Below, in pieces: positions 27,546-36,421 of a DNA stretch of 64,000 bases; the first letter of the stretch is position 1; each line of letters opens with the position of its first letter. Source of the stretch: Chloracidobacterium thermophilum B (lineage in GTDB: Bacteria; Acidobacteriota; Blastocatellia; Chloracidobacteriales; Chloracidobacteriaceae); NCBI RefSeq assembly GCF_000226295.1, contig NC_016024.1:1223501-1287500 (forward strand). The letters run 5' to 3'. Below the pieces are notes generated by a model. That model was given only the letters and a program-made list of their open reading frames with translations, did not search any database and was not told the DNA's origin. A program made the translations under genes and the position numbers.

Positions 27546-30500
27546 TCAGTTCGGGTTGTTTTCGAGGAAGACCTGCCGGTAACTGCCGTTCTTGTAGAAG
27601 AAGAAGAACGGTGTTCCGGCCGGCACCCCGGTCGGCACGAGGAAGGCCGTATCGAAGTTCCAGTTGCGCGGATTGGGCGGGGTGTAGTTGCCGTCTCCGC
27701 CGATGAGGAACGGCCCATTCCCCTGGTGGCTGAAGAACTGGAAGATGAACGAGCCGTTGTAGTTGAAGTTGCGGCTGTGTCTGGTGCCCCCGAAGTCTTC
27801 AGCAAACCGCGGGAAGTTGTGGAGACCGCCGTCGGTGTTGTTGTCAAAATCCATGTCGTTTTCGGGGTCAGGGTCATCGTTGTTGCTCCTCTGCACCTGT
27901 CCGGTCTGGTTGTTGTTGCCGGCACCGGTGCGGGGCGCGCCGGTCAACCAAGCCGCCTTGACGGTGGTGCGAACGGCAATGCGGTCGAGAGTGAAATTTT
28001 GCGGGCGATACAGGTAGTTGAACCCGGTCAAAAACATTCTTCCGTCCGACCAGCCGTTGGAGTGAATGGAAGTCGCATCAGAGTAAATCCCCATCGAGCC
28101 GTGCAGCAACGGATCATTGGGTTCGAGCGGGTTGGTGCACCAGTCATCGGGTGGCCGCGTGGCAACGTTGGCATTGCCGGTCTGGGCATAGTTCTCCGAC
28201 GGTGTGGGACCACCGCGCGGGATACGGCTGTTGAGACAGGTCCTGTTGTTCTGGAAGTTTTCCGTCACCCCGATGGCATTGATGTTGCCATAAAGGTATG
28301 ACGGGTTTTCTGTCACCACCGTCAAGCCGGTGAAGCCGCGTCCGTTGCCGGTCGGGCGATTGACGAAGAGACGTGGGATGTCCATGGCATTGACAATCCG
28401 TAGTGCCCGCCGGAAAGCCCGGATACGGCCGGTCTTGGCGCTGTCCACGATGCGCCACGTGCGCATGCCGGCGCCTTCGTTGACCGCAGGGGTCAATGAA
28501 GTCGGAAAAACAGCGGAGGGATAGGCAATGCCGAAGAGGCGGCTGGCAATGGTGCGGGTCCCATCCGGGTTGGGGGTGTAGGTGTAGCGGGTAAACTGCG
28601 CCACGACGCCATGCCCGGTCCCGGCCGTGTCCGCGTTCGGATTGGCGGAGCCGCCGAAGTATTCGTACCCGTCGTTGACCGGCACGGCGCCATGGGGGGC
28701 TTCCCCGGAGCGGGCCGGCCGATTCAGCGTGGGTGTAAAGTTGGGCTGGGTTTCACACTCTACATCGCGCCGGAGGCGTCCGTCGCCGGGTTTGGGACCG
28801 GGGCCATTGGCAACTCTTTCAAAGGGAACCATGATCCCCCCCTGCTGCGGATCGCTGACCATCCCCGGATCGGTTTCACAACTGTCATCCAGAGCATTGA
28901 GGATGTTGTTTTCGCCATAGACGTCGTTGAAGTCATAGATGCCGTCGTTGTTGGAGTCACCCCGCCGGTCCGAGAAATAGACAATGAAGCCATTGTCAGA
29001 GACATCGATTTTCCCTCGGGCAGGGTCAAGCTGACGGGGGCGTCCAGTGGTAAAGCCACCCTTGATATTTCGTGTCAGCGCCGATGTTTTTGTCTCGACA
29101 ATATCAAGGAAGTTGTCAAAGTCGCCCCGGAAGAGGCGCTTGAGGTTACCCACGTTGAGTTCGGTGAGGTTCATCAACCCCCGGCGCTCATAGGCAATGG
29201 GACTGGGCATCGGCAGCCGATAAACCATGTTGGCCAGGATGCGCTGGTCATCAGGAAGCGGTCCGCCGCTGGGCGAGCCGCCAGGCCAGACCGGCCAGAC
29301 TGTTTCCACAATGCCGTTCGGTCTGCTGGTATTCCCAGTGTTATTGTTATAGTAATCCGATGCCGAGGGAATACCCTGGAACCCATAGCGCCGGTTGACG
29401 TGCCGCCCCTCACGCTGATCATAGACGTTGATGGGGAAGGCCCGGTCCATCTCGATGCGTATTCGTGGGATGAGTGTTGCGTTGCTTTTAGGCGGCAACT
29501 GCGGATTGTCCGGGTTGGGTGCGAAAGCGATATAAGCATGACCGGGGAAAGCATAGTTGGCATCGCTCAGCCCCAAACGGCGCCCAATCTGGGTTTCGAG
29601 GTTGAGGTTTTGGGTGCCAGCGCCGGGGCTGCCAGGCAGAGAAGTCACCCCATCCAGTCCCGGTGTAGTTGGACCGATATTGGTTGTATCTATCCCCGGC
29701 GCATTGGGATAAACCCGTGAAGCCAGGGGATGCTGAAAGATGATCCCGACGGCTTCGCGGACGTTGAAACGGAGATTGTTACCTACCCCTGGTATGTTCA
29801 CTGGATTAGTCTTACCAAGGAAGGTGTTGAACGGCACCTTGATGCGGAAGCAGTTCTGAAACTCCCCGGTTTCCGTGAAGCGGTTAGAGGGTGGAAAGAG
29901 GGTGGCGTTGCTGCCGGGATCGGCCTGGTTGAGCACTGTGTCCAAACCCCCTTCAGGATCAGGCAGTGGCGCAAAGTTGGGGTCCGTATCACTCGGATCG
30001 GCTTCCCAGAAGATGATCTCAATGGGCATTGAAGTGACCCGCCGGGCAATCCGGTTGAGGTTGTTCTCTGCCGGCGGCGTGTGGAGCACCCGCAGGGTTG
30101 AAGGCAGCAGCGAGTTGATGTTGCTTTCCGGGGAGTAGCCCATGCGGGCCACTCCCTGGTCCCCCGGGTTGGTGGTGGCGACAAGACGGGGCAGGGCACT
30201 CATCTGCTCACCAAGGTCATCGGTATCACCATCGCCAAAAAACCACTCACCGTTCTGATCGTCGGGAATCCGGCGGACGCCGTTCAGGTCCACTCGTTGG
30301 TTCTCGAACGGGTAGTGGGGCGGCTCGATGATGCCGTCACCGTTCCAGTCAAAGGTGAGGTTTTCGCGCGCAATTTCAGGCGTGCCGGGAATCTGGGCTG
30401 TGGCAAAGTCGCCAATGCCTTCGACGTTGCCCAGTGAGGGATCAGTGGAGCGTCCGGGTGTGCCAAGTTCGGCTCCCCGGAGGGTCTGGAGGAAGTTCAC

Positions 30501-33500
30501 CGTGAAGTTTGGCGCCACCCGAAGCAGATGCGGGAAGAGCCGGACCTGCTCGTCGGGTGTCAGCCCCGTCGGGTTGAACAGGCACTTCGCCAGAAGCTGC
30601 TGGTCAGCCACATTGGCAAAGGGGGTCATTTCCTGGAGATCAATCGTGCCGGCCGGCCCAGTTCCCGGATAGCCCGTAGGGGGCTCACCCGCAGCGGGTG
30701 CATCCGTCGCCGTCGTGTTGAGGTTCCGGTTGAAGGTTGGGGTGTAGGGGCCGGTAATGTAAGCATTGGGAGGGGTGTTTGGGTAGGTTGCCGGCCCCTG
30801 GTTCAGGTAGTCGAGGTCATTGTCAAGGATCCCGTCGCCCAGACTGTTGGCACCGGCGCCAGGGGCAACCGGATTGCCCAGGATGTCCAGGTTGTCATGC
30901 CGCATGGCATAGAAGCCGGGAATGCCAGGCCGAAAGACAAAGTTCCGCAGCAGGCGCACGAGTTGGCGCTCGACACGCAGGACCTGCTCCGGGCTGGCCG
31001 GGTCATTCGTCCAGAAGTTCGGCGAGCGCATAATCTGGTTGAAGCTGGTCTCATAGCCAAGGAGAATACCAGCCGGTGATACTGTATAGGTTGGGTTATC
31101 CCCTGGAGTATCCAAATTCGGCATCAGCATGGCTGGTCTGGTGCCATGGAGTCCGGAAGGCGAAACCCTAGTACCCGATAACTGAAGTCGGGCCGCACGA
31201 ACGCGCACCCGCCGGATGAACCGCTCCTGCCGTTTGTCGCCGCTGCTGTTTTCCCCGTTGAAGATTTCTTCCCGTGGAATGTCGCTCTTCATCGGGTTGG
31301 GCATCAGGAACATGTCGTCGGCCGTGTCCCGTTGGCCATCGGGGCCAATGTCATAGGACCCCTTGATATAGCTGCGGTTGTCGAAGTCATCCGTGAAGCG
31401 GAAATACGGCTTGGCGAGCAGGCTCTTGAGGCGCGCCGGATAGTTGGTGTGGGACGACGACGGGTTGCCGTTGTTGTCCAGCCGCCCCTGCAGGGAGGCC
31501 ATCTCGGTGGTGATGACCGGCCGTCCGCGGTCATCCACCTGCGGCGGGTCGGCATTCGCCATGTTGACGTTGGTCTGCGGTGTGAAGGGCAGCATCGTCC
31601 GCTGAAGCGTCAGGATGCTGTTGGGTTCATACCAGTAGGTGACGCGCTGGTTGACAGGACCGACGGGGCTGCTGATCGCCACCGTCGGCGGCTGCTGGCT
31701 GAGTGTCTGCACAAAACGCCCAATGAAACTTGGCGTGTCGGGGTCGCTTTCCGAGAGAAATGGCAGGAAGTTGCGCGGCAAGTTGGTTTGATTCTGAAGC
31801 CGCGAGACACTGCCGCCATCGTTGAGGGCATAGACGGCCGCATACGTCGTTTCCGGTTCGGGCTGTCCGGCCGCGAGGTTGGCCGCGGGCAAATCGCGCA
31901 GCACCGGGATGGGTCCCGCTGTAATCCCCAGGTTGAGGATATGCGGCGTGATGTCGTACCGGTCAGGGAAGATGTTGGGGTCTCCAGCAGGGTTGTTGTT
32001 GACCAGCAGTTCAATCTTGATGTAGGTGCGCTTCCGCTGCGTGGTATCTACAGTGTTGTCGGCTCTGGTCTGAAAATCGGCCTGCTGGTTCACCAGATTG
32101 GTTTGTGGCGGAAGCACGCGCCGCTGGGGGCCGTTGGCCTTTACCAGTGTGTCACTCTGGTTGTACTTGTGCGGATCACCGCCACTTCCGGCCGGAAGTA
32201 CGCTGGCGGGTTGGTCCGGGTGATCACTCCCTCCAAGGGGATCAAACTGCACGACGTTGGGGTTGTCATCGAGCCAGAAGTCCTTGAAGAGTTGCGTGTT
32301 GGGATTGGACAGGGCTTCCAGGTCATACGCGGGTACGCCGCCGCGATCGGCCGGCGGCGGCGGGAAGTGATCCAAGTCATCATCCAGCAGGATGCGGATG
32401 GTACAGGCGCGCGCCGAAACCTGTCCCTCGAAGAAACGTGAGTTACGGAGCACTTCCCGGTTTTCGTTGGGATTGGACCGCCGGAGGATTTCGATGGCGT
32501 TGAAGCCGTTGGTCTGGGTCGGCAGCAGCAGTGGCACGATACGCTGCTTGCCTGGCGAATGACCGTTGGTGATGCCCCAGGGGGTACCAACGCCGCCATT
32601 GTTCGGCCCGGCGCCAACCGGGGCACCTGATCCGGTACCGACGGCAAGGTTGATGTCGTTAATGAGCCAGTTGACCGGCGCAACGCGATATACTTCAGGG
32701 TTATTCGAGTACCCCCCCGGCCCCTTCCCGTGGGGCAGGCTGGGCGTAATGGGGCGGGTGACGCTGTCGGCCAGTTCCCGTGCAAAAGTTTCCTCGTCCG
32801 TTGCTGAAGAGTCCCTTGGCTCGCGGTTGGGATCGAGCACCCAGGAGTGGTCCGCACGGGGTCTGTTGCTTGGCGTGATCCGGGAGACAACTTCACCGGC
32901 AACCGTCACCGGACCAAAAAACCACGCCCGGTTGCCCGCCCCAAGGTAAAGGTGGCGGTTGACATGTGTGCGTCCACCCAGATAGAACTGCGGACCGGGT
33001 GACACCTGAAGACAGTCAAATCCAAAAGCTGCAAACTGAAACGCCGGAATCTGGTAGAAGTTGACCTGCCGGATGAGGCGGGCTTCTTCGTTGGCGTTGG
33101 TGGCGCGCGCCGAGGCGCCCAGCACGAACTGGCGGCGCAGGGCCGTCATCCCGTTGAATGGGGCGTCGTTGACCGTCACTGTGGTGTTTGACGATGCGCC
33201 CGGTGGGACGAACGGTGTATCCGCCGTGAAGGTGTAGAGCGGCTGTCCGGCCTCGGTGAAAAACGGCGGAAGATTGCTCGTGATGCCCGTCGGCCCAAGG
33301 TCATCAGCGGTGATGTTGGGCGACCGCGAGAGAATGCGGTTGACGTTCGCCGTGATGGTTTCCAGATAGGCAATTGCGGCGTACAACGTCCGGGTCTTCT
33401 GGTAGTCGGCTGCCGTCTGGCGCGCCTCCGTCGTCATCAGGGTGGCTGAGACCGACGTAAAGACCAGCAGCACACCCAGGAGCACCAGCGCGATAGCCAG

Positions 33501-33563
33501 GGCGACGCCGCGTTCCTGATAACGATGCTTATGACGCAGGATTCGGGCAAAGTGTGGGGTCAT
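27546..33563 (-). CDS. Giant PilX-like pilus-associated protein (about 2005 residues)
   Basis: The N-terminus is a PilX-type segment: basic leader, QERGVALAIALVLLGVLLVF, then TTEARQTAADYQKTRTLYAA like a minor pilin helix. The next region has FQFAAFGFDCLQVSPGPQFY, GRTHVNRHLYLGAGNRAWFF and VTVAGEVV, a pattern I know from PilX N-terminal proteins that present a beta-rich domain. The remaining 1600 residues are Asn/Pro/Gly/Asp-rich with few charged helices. Near the C-terminus GLTVVTENPSYLYGNINAIG again recalls this class. Such proteins are usually a few hundred residues, so the size is exceptional. ATG 33563 was chosen for its GAGGA; ATG 33575 is possible. It is the last gene of the pilus cluster. 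Confidence 0.75.
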   Translation of the reverse strand: MTPHFARILRHKHRYQERGVALAIALVLLGVLLVFTSVSATLMTTEARQTAADYQKTRTLYAAIAYLETITANVNRILSRSPNITADDLGPTGITSNLPPFFTEAGQPLYTFTADTPFVPPGASSNTTVTVNDAPFNGMTALRRQFVLGASARATNANEEARLIRQVNFYQIPAFQFAAFGFDCLQVSPGPQFYLGGRTHVNRHLYLGAGNRAWFFGPVTVAGEVVSRITPSNRPRADHSWVLDPNREPRDSSATDEETFARELADSVTRPITPSLPHGKGPGGYSNNPEVYRVAPVNWLINDINLAVGTGSGAPVGAGPNNGGVGTPWGITNGHSPGKQRIVPLLLPTQTNGFNAIEILRRSNPNENREVLRNSRFFEGQVSARACTIRILLDDDLDHFPPPPADRGGVPAYDLEALSNPNTQLFKDFWLDDNPNVVQFDPLGGSDHPDQPASVLPAGSGGDPHKYNQSDTLVKANGPQRRVLPPQTNLVNQQADFQTRADNTVDTTQRKRTYIKIELLVNNNPAGDPNIFPDRYDITPHILNLGITAGPIPVLRDLPAANLAAGQPEPETTYAAVYALNDGGSVSRLQNQTNLPRNFLPFLSESDPDTPSFIGRFVQTLSQQPPTVAISSPVGPVNQRVTYWYEPNSILTLQRTMLPFTPQTNVNMANADPPQVDDRGRPVITTEMASLQGRLDNNGNPSSSHTNYPARLKSLLAKPYFRFTDDFDNRSYIKGSYDIGPDGQRDTADDMFLMPNPMKSDIPREEIFNGENSSGDKRQERFIRRVRVRAARLQLSGTRVSPSGLHGTRPAMLMPNLDTPGDNPTYTVSPAGILLGYETSFNQIMRSPNFWTNDPASPEQVLRVERQLVRLLRNFVFRPGIPGFYAMRHDNLDILGNPVAPGAGANSLGDGILDNDLDYLNQGPATYPNTPPNAYITGPYTPTFNRNLNTTATDAPAAGEPPTGYPGTGPAGTIDLQEMTPFANVADQQLLAKCLFNPTGLTPDEQVRLFPHLLRVAPNFTVNFLQTLRGAELGTPGRSTDPSLGNVEGIGDFATAQIPGTPEIARENLTFDWNGDGIIEPPHYPFENQRVDLNGVRRIPDDQNGEWFFGDGDTDDLGEQMSALPRLVATTNPGDQGVARMGYSPESNINSLLPSTLRVLHTPPAENNLNRIARRVTSMPIEIIFWEADPSDTDPNFAPLPDPEGGLDTVLNQADPGSNATLFPPSNRFTETGEFQNCFRIKVPFNTFLGKTNPVNIPGVGNNLRFNVREAVGIIFQHPLASRVYPNAPGIDTTNIGPTTPGLDGVTSLPGSPGAGTQNLNLETQIGRRLGLSDANYAFPGHAYIAFAPNPDNPQLPPKSNATLIPRIRIEMDRAFPINVYDQREGRHVNRRYGFQGIPSASDYYNNNTGNTSRPNGIVETVWPVWPGGSPSGGPLPDDQRILANMVYRLPMPSPIAYERRGLMNLTELNVGNLKRLFRGDFDNFLDIVETKTSALTRNIKGGFTTGRPRQLDPARGKIDVSDNGFIVYFSDRRGDSNNDGIYDFNDVYGENNILNALDDSCETDPGMVSDPQQGGIMVPFERVANGPGPKPGDGRLRRDVECETQPNFTPTLNRPARSGEAPHGAVPVNDGYEYFGGSANPNADTAGTGHGVVAQFTRYTYTPNPDGTRTIASRLFGIAYPSAVFPTSLTPAVNEGAGMRTWRIVDSAKTGRIRAFRRALRIVNAMDIPRLFVNRPTGNGRGFTGLTVVTENPSYLYGNINAIGVTENFQNNRTCLNSRIPRGGPTPSENYAQTGNANVATRPPDDWCTNPLEPNDPLLHGSMGIYSDATSIHSNGWSDGRMFLTGFNYLYRPQNFTLDRIAVRTTVKAAWLTGAPRTGAGNNNQTGQVQRSNNDDPDPENDMDFDNNTDGGLHNFPRFAEDFGGTRHSRNFNYNGSFIFQFFSHQGNGPFLIGGDGNYTPPNPRNWNFDTAFLVPTGVPAGTPFFFFYKNGSYRQVFLENNPN

Positions 33564-33672
33564 GGCGAATTTCATCCTCACTAAAGGTCTCACGCAAGGG
33601 CGTTGGGGTTAGTTGTCGTGTCGCGCAGGGTTTGCAGCCCCTCTGGGGCAGCTTGCTCCAGAGCGGTTGGTT

Positions 33673-35406
33673 TTATCGTGGCACCAGGTTGCGTAACCCA
33701 ATGGTGGTGCGCTCACTGACGTGGAAGTAGCCCCGGTTGAAAGCGTCCGGGATGGCTGCATCGGCCCTGATAAGGGCGCGCTCCCGCTCACCGGTTCGTC
33801 CGTACACCGTCAATTCCACCAGGCGCACCTGGGTTTTGGTTGTCAGGGGCGTCCGAGCCGGATTCCTGGTGGGGTCTGCCCCGCTGGGGAGGGGAATCGG
33901 TCCACCGATGTCGTTGGTATTGAACATAGAACCCTGAATGGGGGTGCCGTCGGCGCGCACCGCGCCCTCTTCCACCAGGGTGAAGTTCAAGCGCAGATTC
34001 TCGATGTCAAAGGCCAGCGGCGACAGCAGTCCCCCCTGCCGGCAGTACAACACGGGTGCGCTGTCACCCCCATCCCAGCCAACAAAGTAGTGCGACAGCC
34101 GCATGCGCGTGATCGTGACCGGGACGCCGCTCTGAATGATGTCGGACCATCTGGGATTGATACCGGCCAGATCATTGTCGGCCAGAACGATGTCGTTGTC
34201 CTGGATGCCGGTCACCAGTCCGAGAACGCAGAGCGTCGTGGGAGCCGATAAGTTATTGAGGGTGGACGTGGGAAGCGGTGAGCCACCGCCACCGGGCGGC
34301 GTGTACTGATACGTCAGCAGCAGGGTGTCCACGTATGGGCGCAACCGTGGTGCCAGCAGGCGATCATTGGGGTTGACAAAAGGGTTGCTGTTCTTAACGG
34401 CGTTGGGGGCGACCCGGTCGGGTTTGAGGTTAACAGGGGTTCCAACCGGAATACTGCCACCATAATCTGGGTCCGAAGACGTGGTCCGCTCCGGCTCTAG
34501 AACGAGATTACCTCCGTCCAACCGGGCATAGGCCGAGAAGGTGGCTTCAACCGGGAAGATTTGCTGCTGAACGATGTTGTTGCCGGGGTTGGCGGGGTCG
34601 GGAACCGACACACGCAAAGCGACCGGCACTGGATTGACCTGCAGGGTGATGAGCTGGTGGCTACCATTGCCGTAGGCCGTTGCCACTTCCGTCGGGTCAC
34701 AGGCACCGGGATAAAGCCGCAGGTTGGGATACCGCTCTGCGGCTGGAGTTCCCTCTGTATCAGCGTAACCCTGATTGGCGACGAGGGCCGGGGAGGCAAA
34801 CGTTCCCTGTGAAAGAGCACCATGGCTGACCGTCGTCCAGGCCTGAATCGGTGACAGGATGTCGCAGCTCGTATCGAGGGTCCCGTCATTCAGCAGGGGA
34901 GGCACGTCACCGATCCGGTCAGGTGCTTGTGCTTGGGACTCGGAACCCACCGGAAAACCGCGTGCTTCCAAAAAGCCCCGGCGCACATAAACCGCCGGAG
35001 CACCCAAGCGGGGGTTAGGGTCCGGAGTGGCGAAGAACACACTCGTCAACGGCAGTTCGCCGACGTTGTCCAGGTCGTTTTTGATGAAGTTGATGACGGC
35101 CCGGACGTTGTTGTTGGCCTCGACCAGCGCGGAGTTATTGCGGTTGGTCTGAAGCGCCAGCGACAGCGTGCCCATCACGGCGGCCATGGCAATCGTCAGG
35201 ATGCCGGCCACGACAAGCAGTTCGACGAGTGAAAAACCGGCCTGGATGACAGCCCGCCGCGGTGACCGGCGTTGCAGGCGTGACCACCCTTGCAGGCGGC
35301 AGGGAGGTTGCATTGCACCCAAGTGGAGAGAGACTCCCGGACGCGGTTGCGGCTGAAGCTGTCCCACAGGTGACTTTCCGTACATCCACAAGGTTGTCAT
35401 ACACAT
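33673..35406 (-). CDS. PilW-like minor pseudopilin, large
   Basis: A prepilin-type cleavage site and helix are plain: QAG then FSLVELLVVAGILTIAMAAV, preceded by a long basic leader, RLQRRSPRRAVIQAG. The helix is followed by LALQTNRNNSALVEANNNVR, as in PilW-like minor pilins, and a beta-rich C-terminal part of over 400 residues. Start is uncertain: ATG 35406 (given), GTG 35367 with GGAAAG six bases upstream, or ATG 35313, which would leave a 26-residue leader of more usual size. It lies between the FimT-like gene and the giant PilX-like gene and is probably cotranscribed. Family call fair; exact N-terminus open. Confidence 0.78.
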   Translation of the reverse strand: MCMTTLWMYGKSPVGQLQPQPRPGVSLHLGAMQPPCRLQGWSRLQRRSPRRAVIQAGFSLVELLVVAGILTIAMAAVMGTLSLALQTNRNNSALVEANNNVRAVINFIKNDLDNVGELPLTSVFFATPDPNPRLGAPAVYVRRGFLEARGFPVGSESQAQAPDRIGDVPPLLNDGTLDTSCDILSPIQAWTTVSHGALSQGTFASPALVANQGYADTEGTPAAERYPNLRLYPGACDPTEVATAYGNGSHQLITLQVNPVPVALRVSVPDPANPGNNIVQQQIFPVEATFSAYARLDGGNLVLEPERTTSSDPDYGGSIPVGTPVNLKPDRVAPNAVKNSNPFVNPNDRLLAPRLRPYVDTLLLTYQYTPPGGGGSPLPTSTLNNLSAPTTLCVLGLVTGIQDNDIVLADNDLAGINPRWSDIIQSGVPVTITRMRLSHYFVGWDGGDSAPVLYCRQGGLLSPLAFDIENLRLNFTLVEEGAVRADGTPIQGSMFNTNDIGGPIPLPSGADPTRNPARTPLTTKTQVRLVELTVYGRTGERERALIRADAAIPDAFNRGYFHVSERTTIGLRNLVPR

Positions 35407-35450
35407 GGCTTTCAGGTGGCTCTTCAAAGAGTGCGCTTTCGTATGGAGAT

Positions 35451-36239
35451 TCAGCTCGTTGCCTGGCGGTCGCCGCTGACCCAGATGCCCTGCCCCGGGG
35501 CGTTGCCGCCGGCGTTCTTCCACATCAGCACCCGCCCCGTCAGTCCAAAAATGGTGATGGCGCGGGCCTGGGTGCTGCGGGTGCTAGGAGAGCCAAGCTC
35601 ACAGCTCAGAAAGATGGTACCGTTGAATGGGACATTTTTGAGGTTTGAAGTCGGATCAGCCGTGGGTGGCGTGTTGATGATGGAGCCATCACTTTTGAAG
35701 GTCAGAATGGCGCTTTCATCACCACTCATGCCGATGTCCACGCCGCAGCGGTCGGTGAGAAAGGTAAAGGTGTTGTTGTCGAACGGCAGCTCAGGCAGAT
35801 TCAGGACTGTGGCCGGCGGGGTCAGCACACCCGTCCCGCTTTCTGTAAAACGCTTGAAACGGTAGTCCGGCGGCAGGCTGTTGCGGCTCACCACCGTCGC
35901 CGTCGTGGTGTAGGTGGTGGCATCAGCCGTGACATTGCGGGCGTCGTTGACGTAGCGGATGACGACATACCCATCCGAGTTTTCACCCGGCCGACGGAAG
36001 AGAATCATCTGATAGGTGTTGCGCTGCCCCATTGCCAAGGCGCGGGTCTCCCGAATCGCTGCGGTCAGTTGACTTCCAGCCGAGTCGGCGGCGACGGCTT
36101 TGCGGTAGGAAACAACCAAAATGCCGGAAATCGCCGCCAGAATACCAAGCACCGAGATGACGGTGAGTAGTTCAACAAGCGAAAAACCTCTTTCCTGACG
36201 ACTTTCCCGGCGACCAAACCAACGACTGTTGTGTGCCAT
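35451..36239 (-). CDS. FimT/GspH-like minor pseudopilin
   Basis: A 262-residue protein starting at ATG 36239, six bases after an excellent AGGAGG. The type III signal is RRESRQERG then FSLVELLTVISVLGILAAIS, with cleavage expected after the glycine and the usual Glu at +5. Helix continuation SQLTAAIRETRALAMGQRNTY matches FimT/GspH proteins, which prime pilus or pseudopilus assembly. The C-terminal half contains one Cys pair (DRCGVDIGM and LSCELG) that could form a disulfide. It follows the kinase gene by about 180 bp, including two hairpins. Confidence 0.85.
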   Translation of the reverse strand: MAHNSRWFGRRESRQERGFSLVELLTVISVLGILAAISGILVVSYRKAVAADSAGSQLTAAIRETRALAMGQRNTYQMILFRRPGENSDGYVVIRYVNDARNVTADATTYTTTATVVSRNSLPPDYRFKRFTESGTGVLTPPATVLNLPELPFDNNTFTFLTDRCGVDIGMSGDESAILTFKSDGSIINTPPTADPTSNLKNVPFNGTIFLSCELGSPSTRSTQARAITIFGLTGRVLMWKNAGGNAPGQGIWVSGDRQATS

Positions 36240-36374
36240 CGTGGACCTCCTGCTGTGGCAGGTTTTGCCTCCAGGGTGAGACAAACACCGTGCCACAGCC
36301 TGCGCACTTTCGATGGGGCAGGTAACAACAAGCGGAATAACAAGTTATCGCTTCAGATTGAGGTGCGAAGCCGG

Positions 36375-36421
36375 CTCCCGGCTACGGTGCAGCCGGGAGG
36401 CCTGTTACTGAAAGTAACAGG
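36375..36421 (-). promoter_or_regulatory. Two adjacent hairpins between kinase and FimT-like gene
   Basis: Directly after the kinase stop, CCTGTTACT (36401-36409) pairs with AGTAACAGG (36413-36421) with a three-base loop. Next, CTCCCGGCT (36375-36383) pairs with AGCCGGGAG (36391-36399) with a seven-base loop. Both 9-bp stems are perfect. No T run follows on the reverse strand, so they may act in mRNA processing or partial attenuation rather than as a full intrinsic terminator. Confidence 0.55.

Noticed and set aside
28611-32441. Forward frames of about 369 codons inside the giant PilX-like gene
   Set aside because: They are antisense to an uninterrupted 2005-codon frame and lack any domain or ribosome-binding site; the pilus-cluster direction favours the reverse strand.
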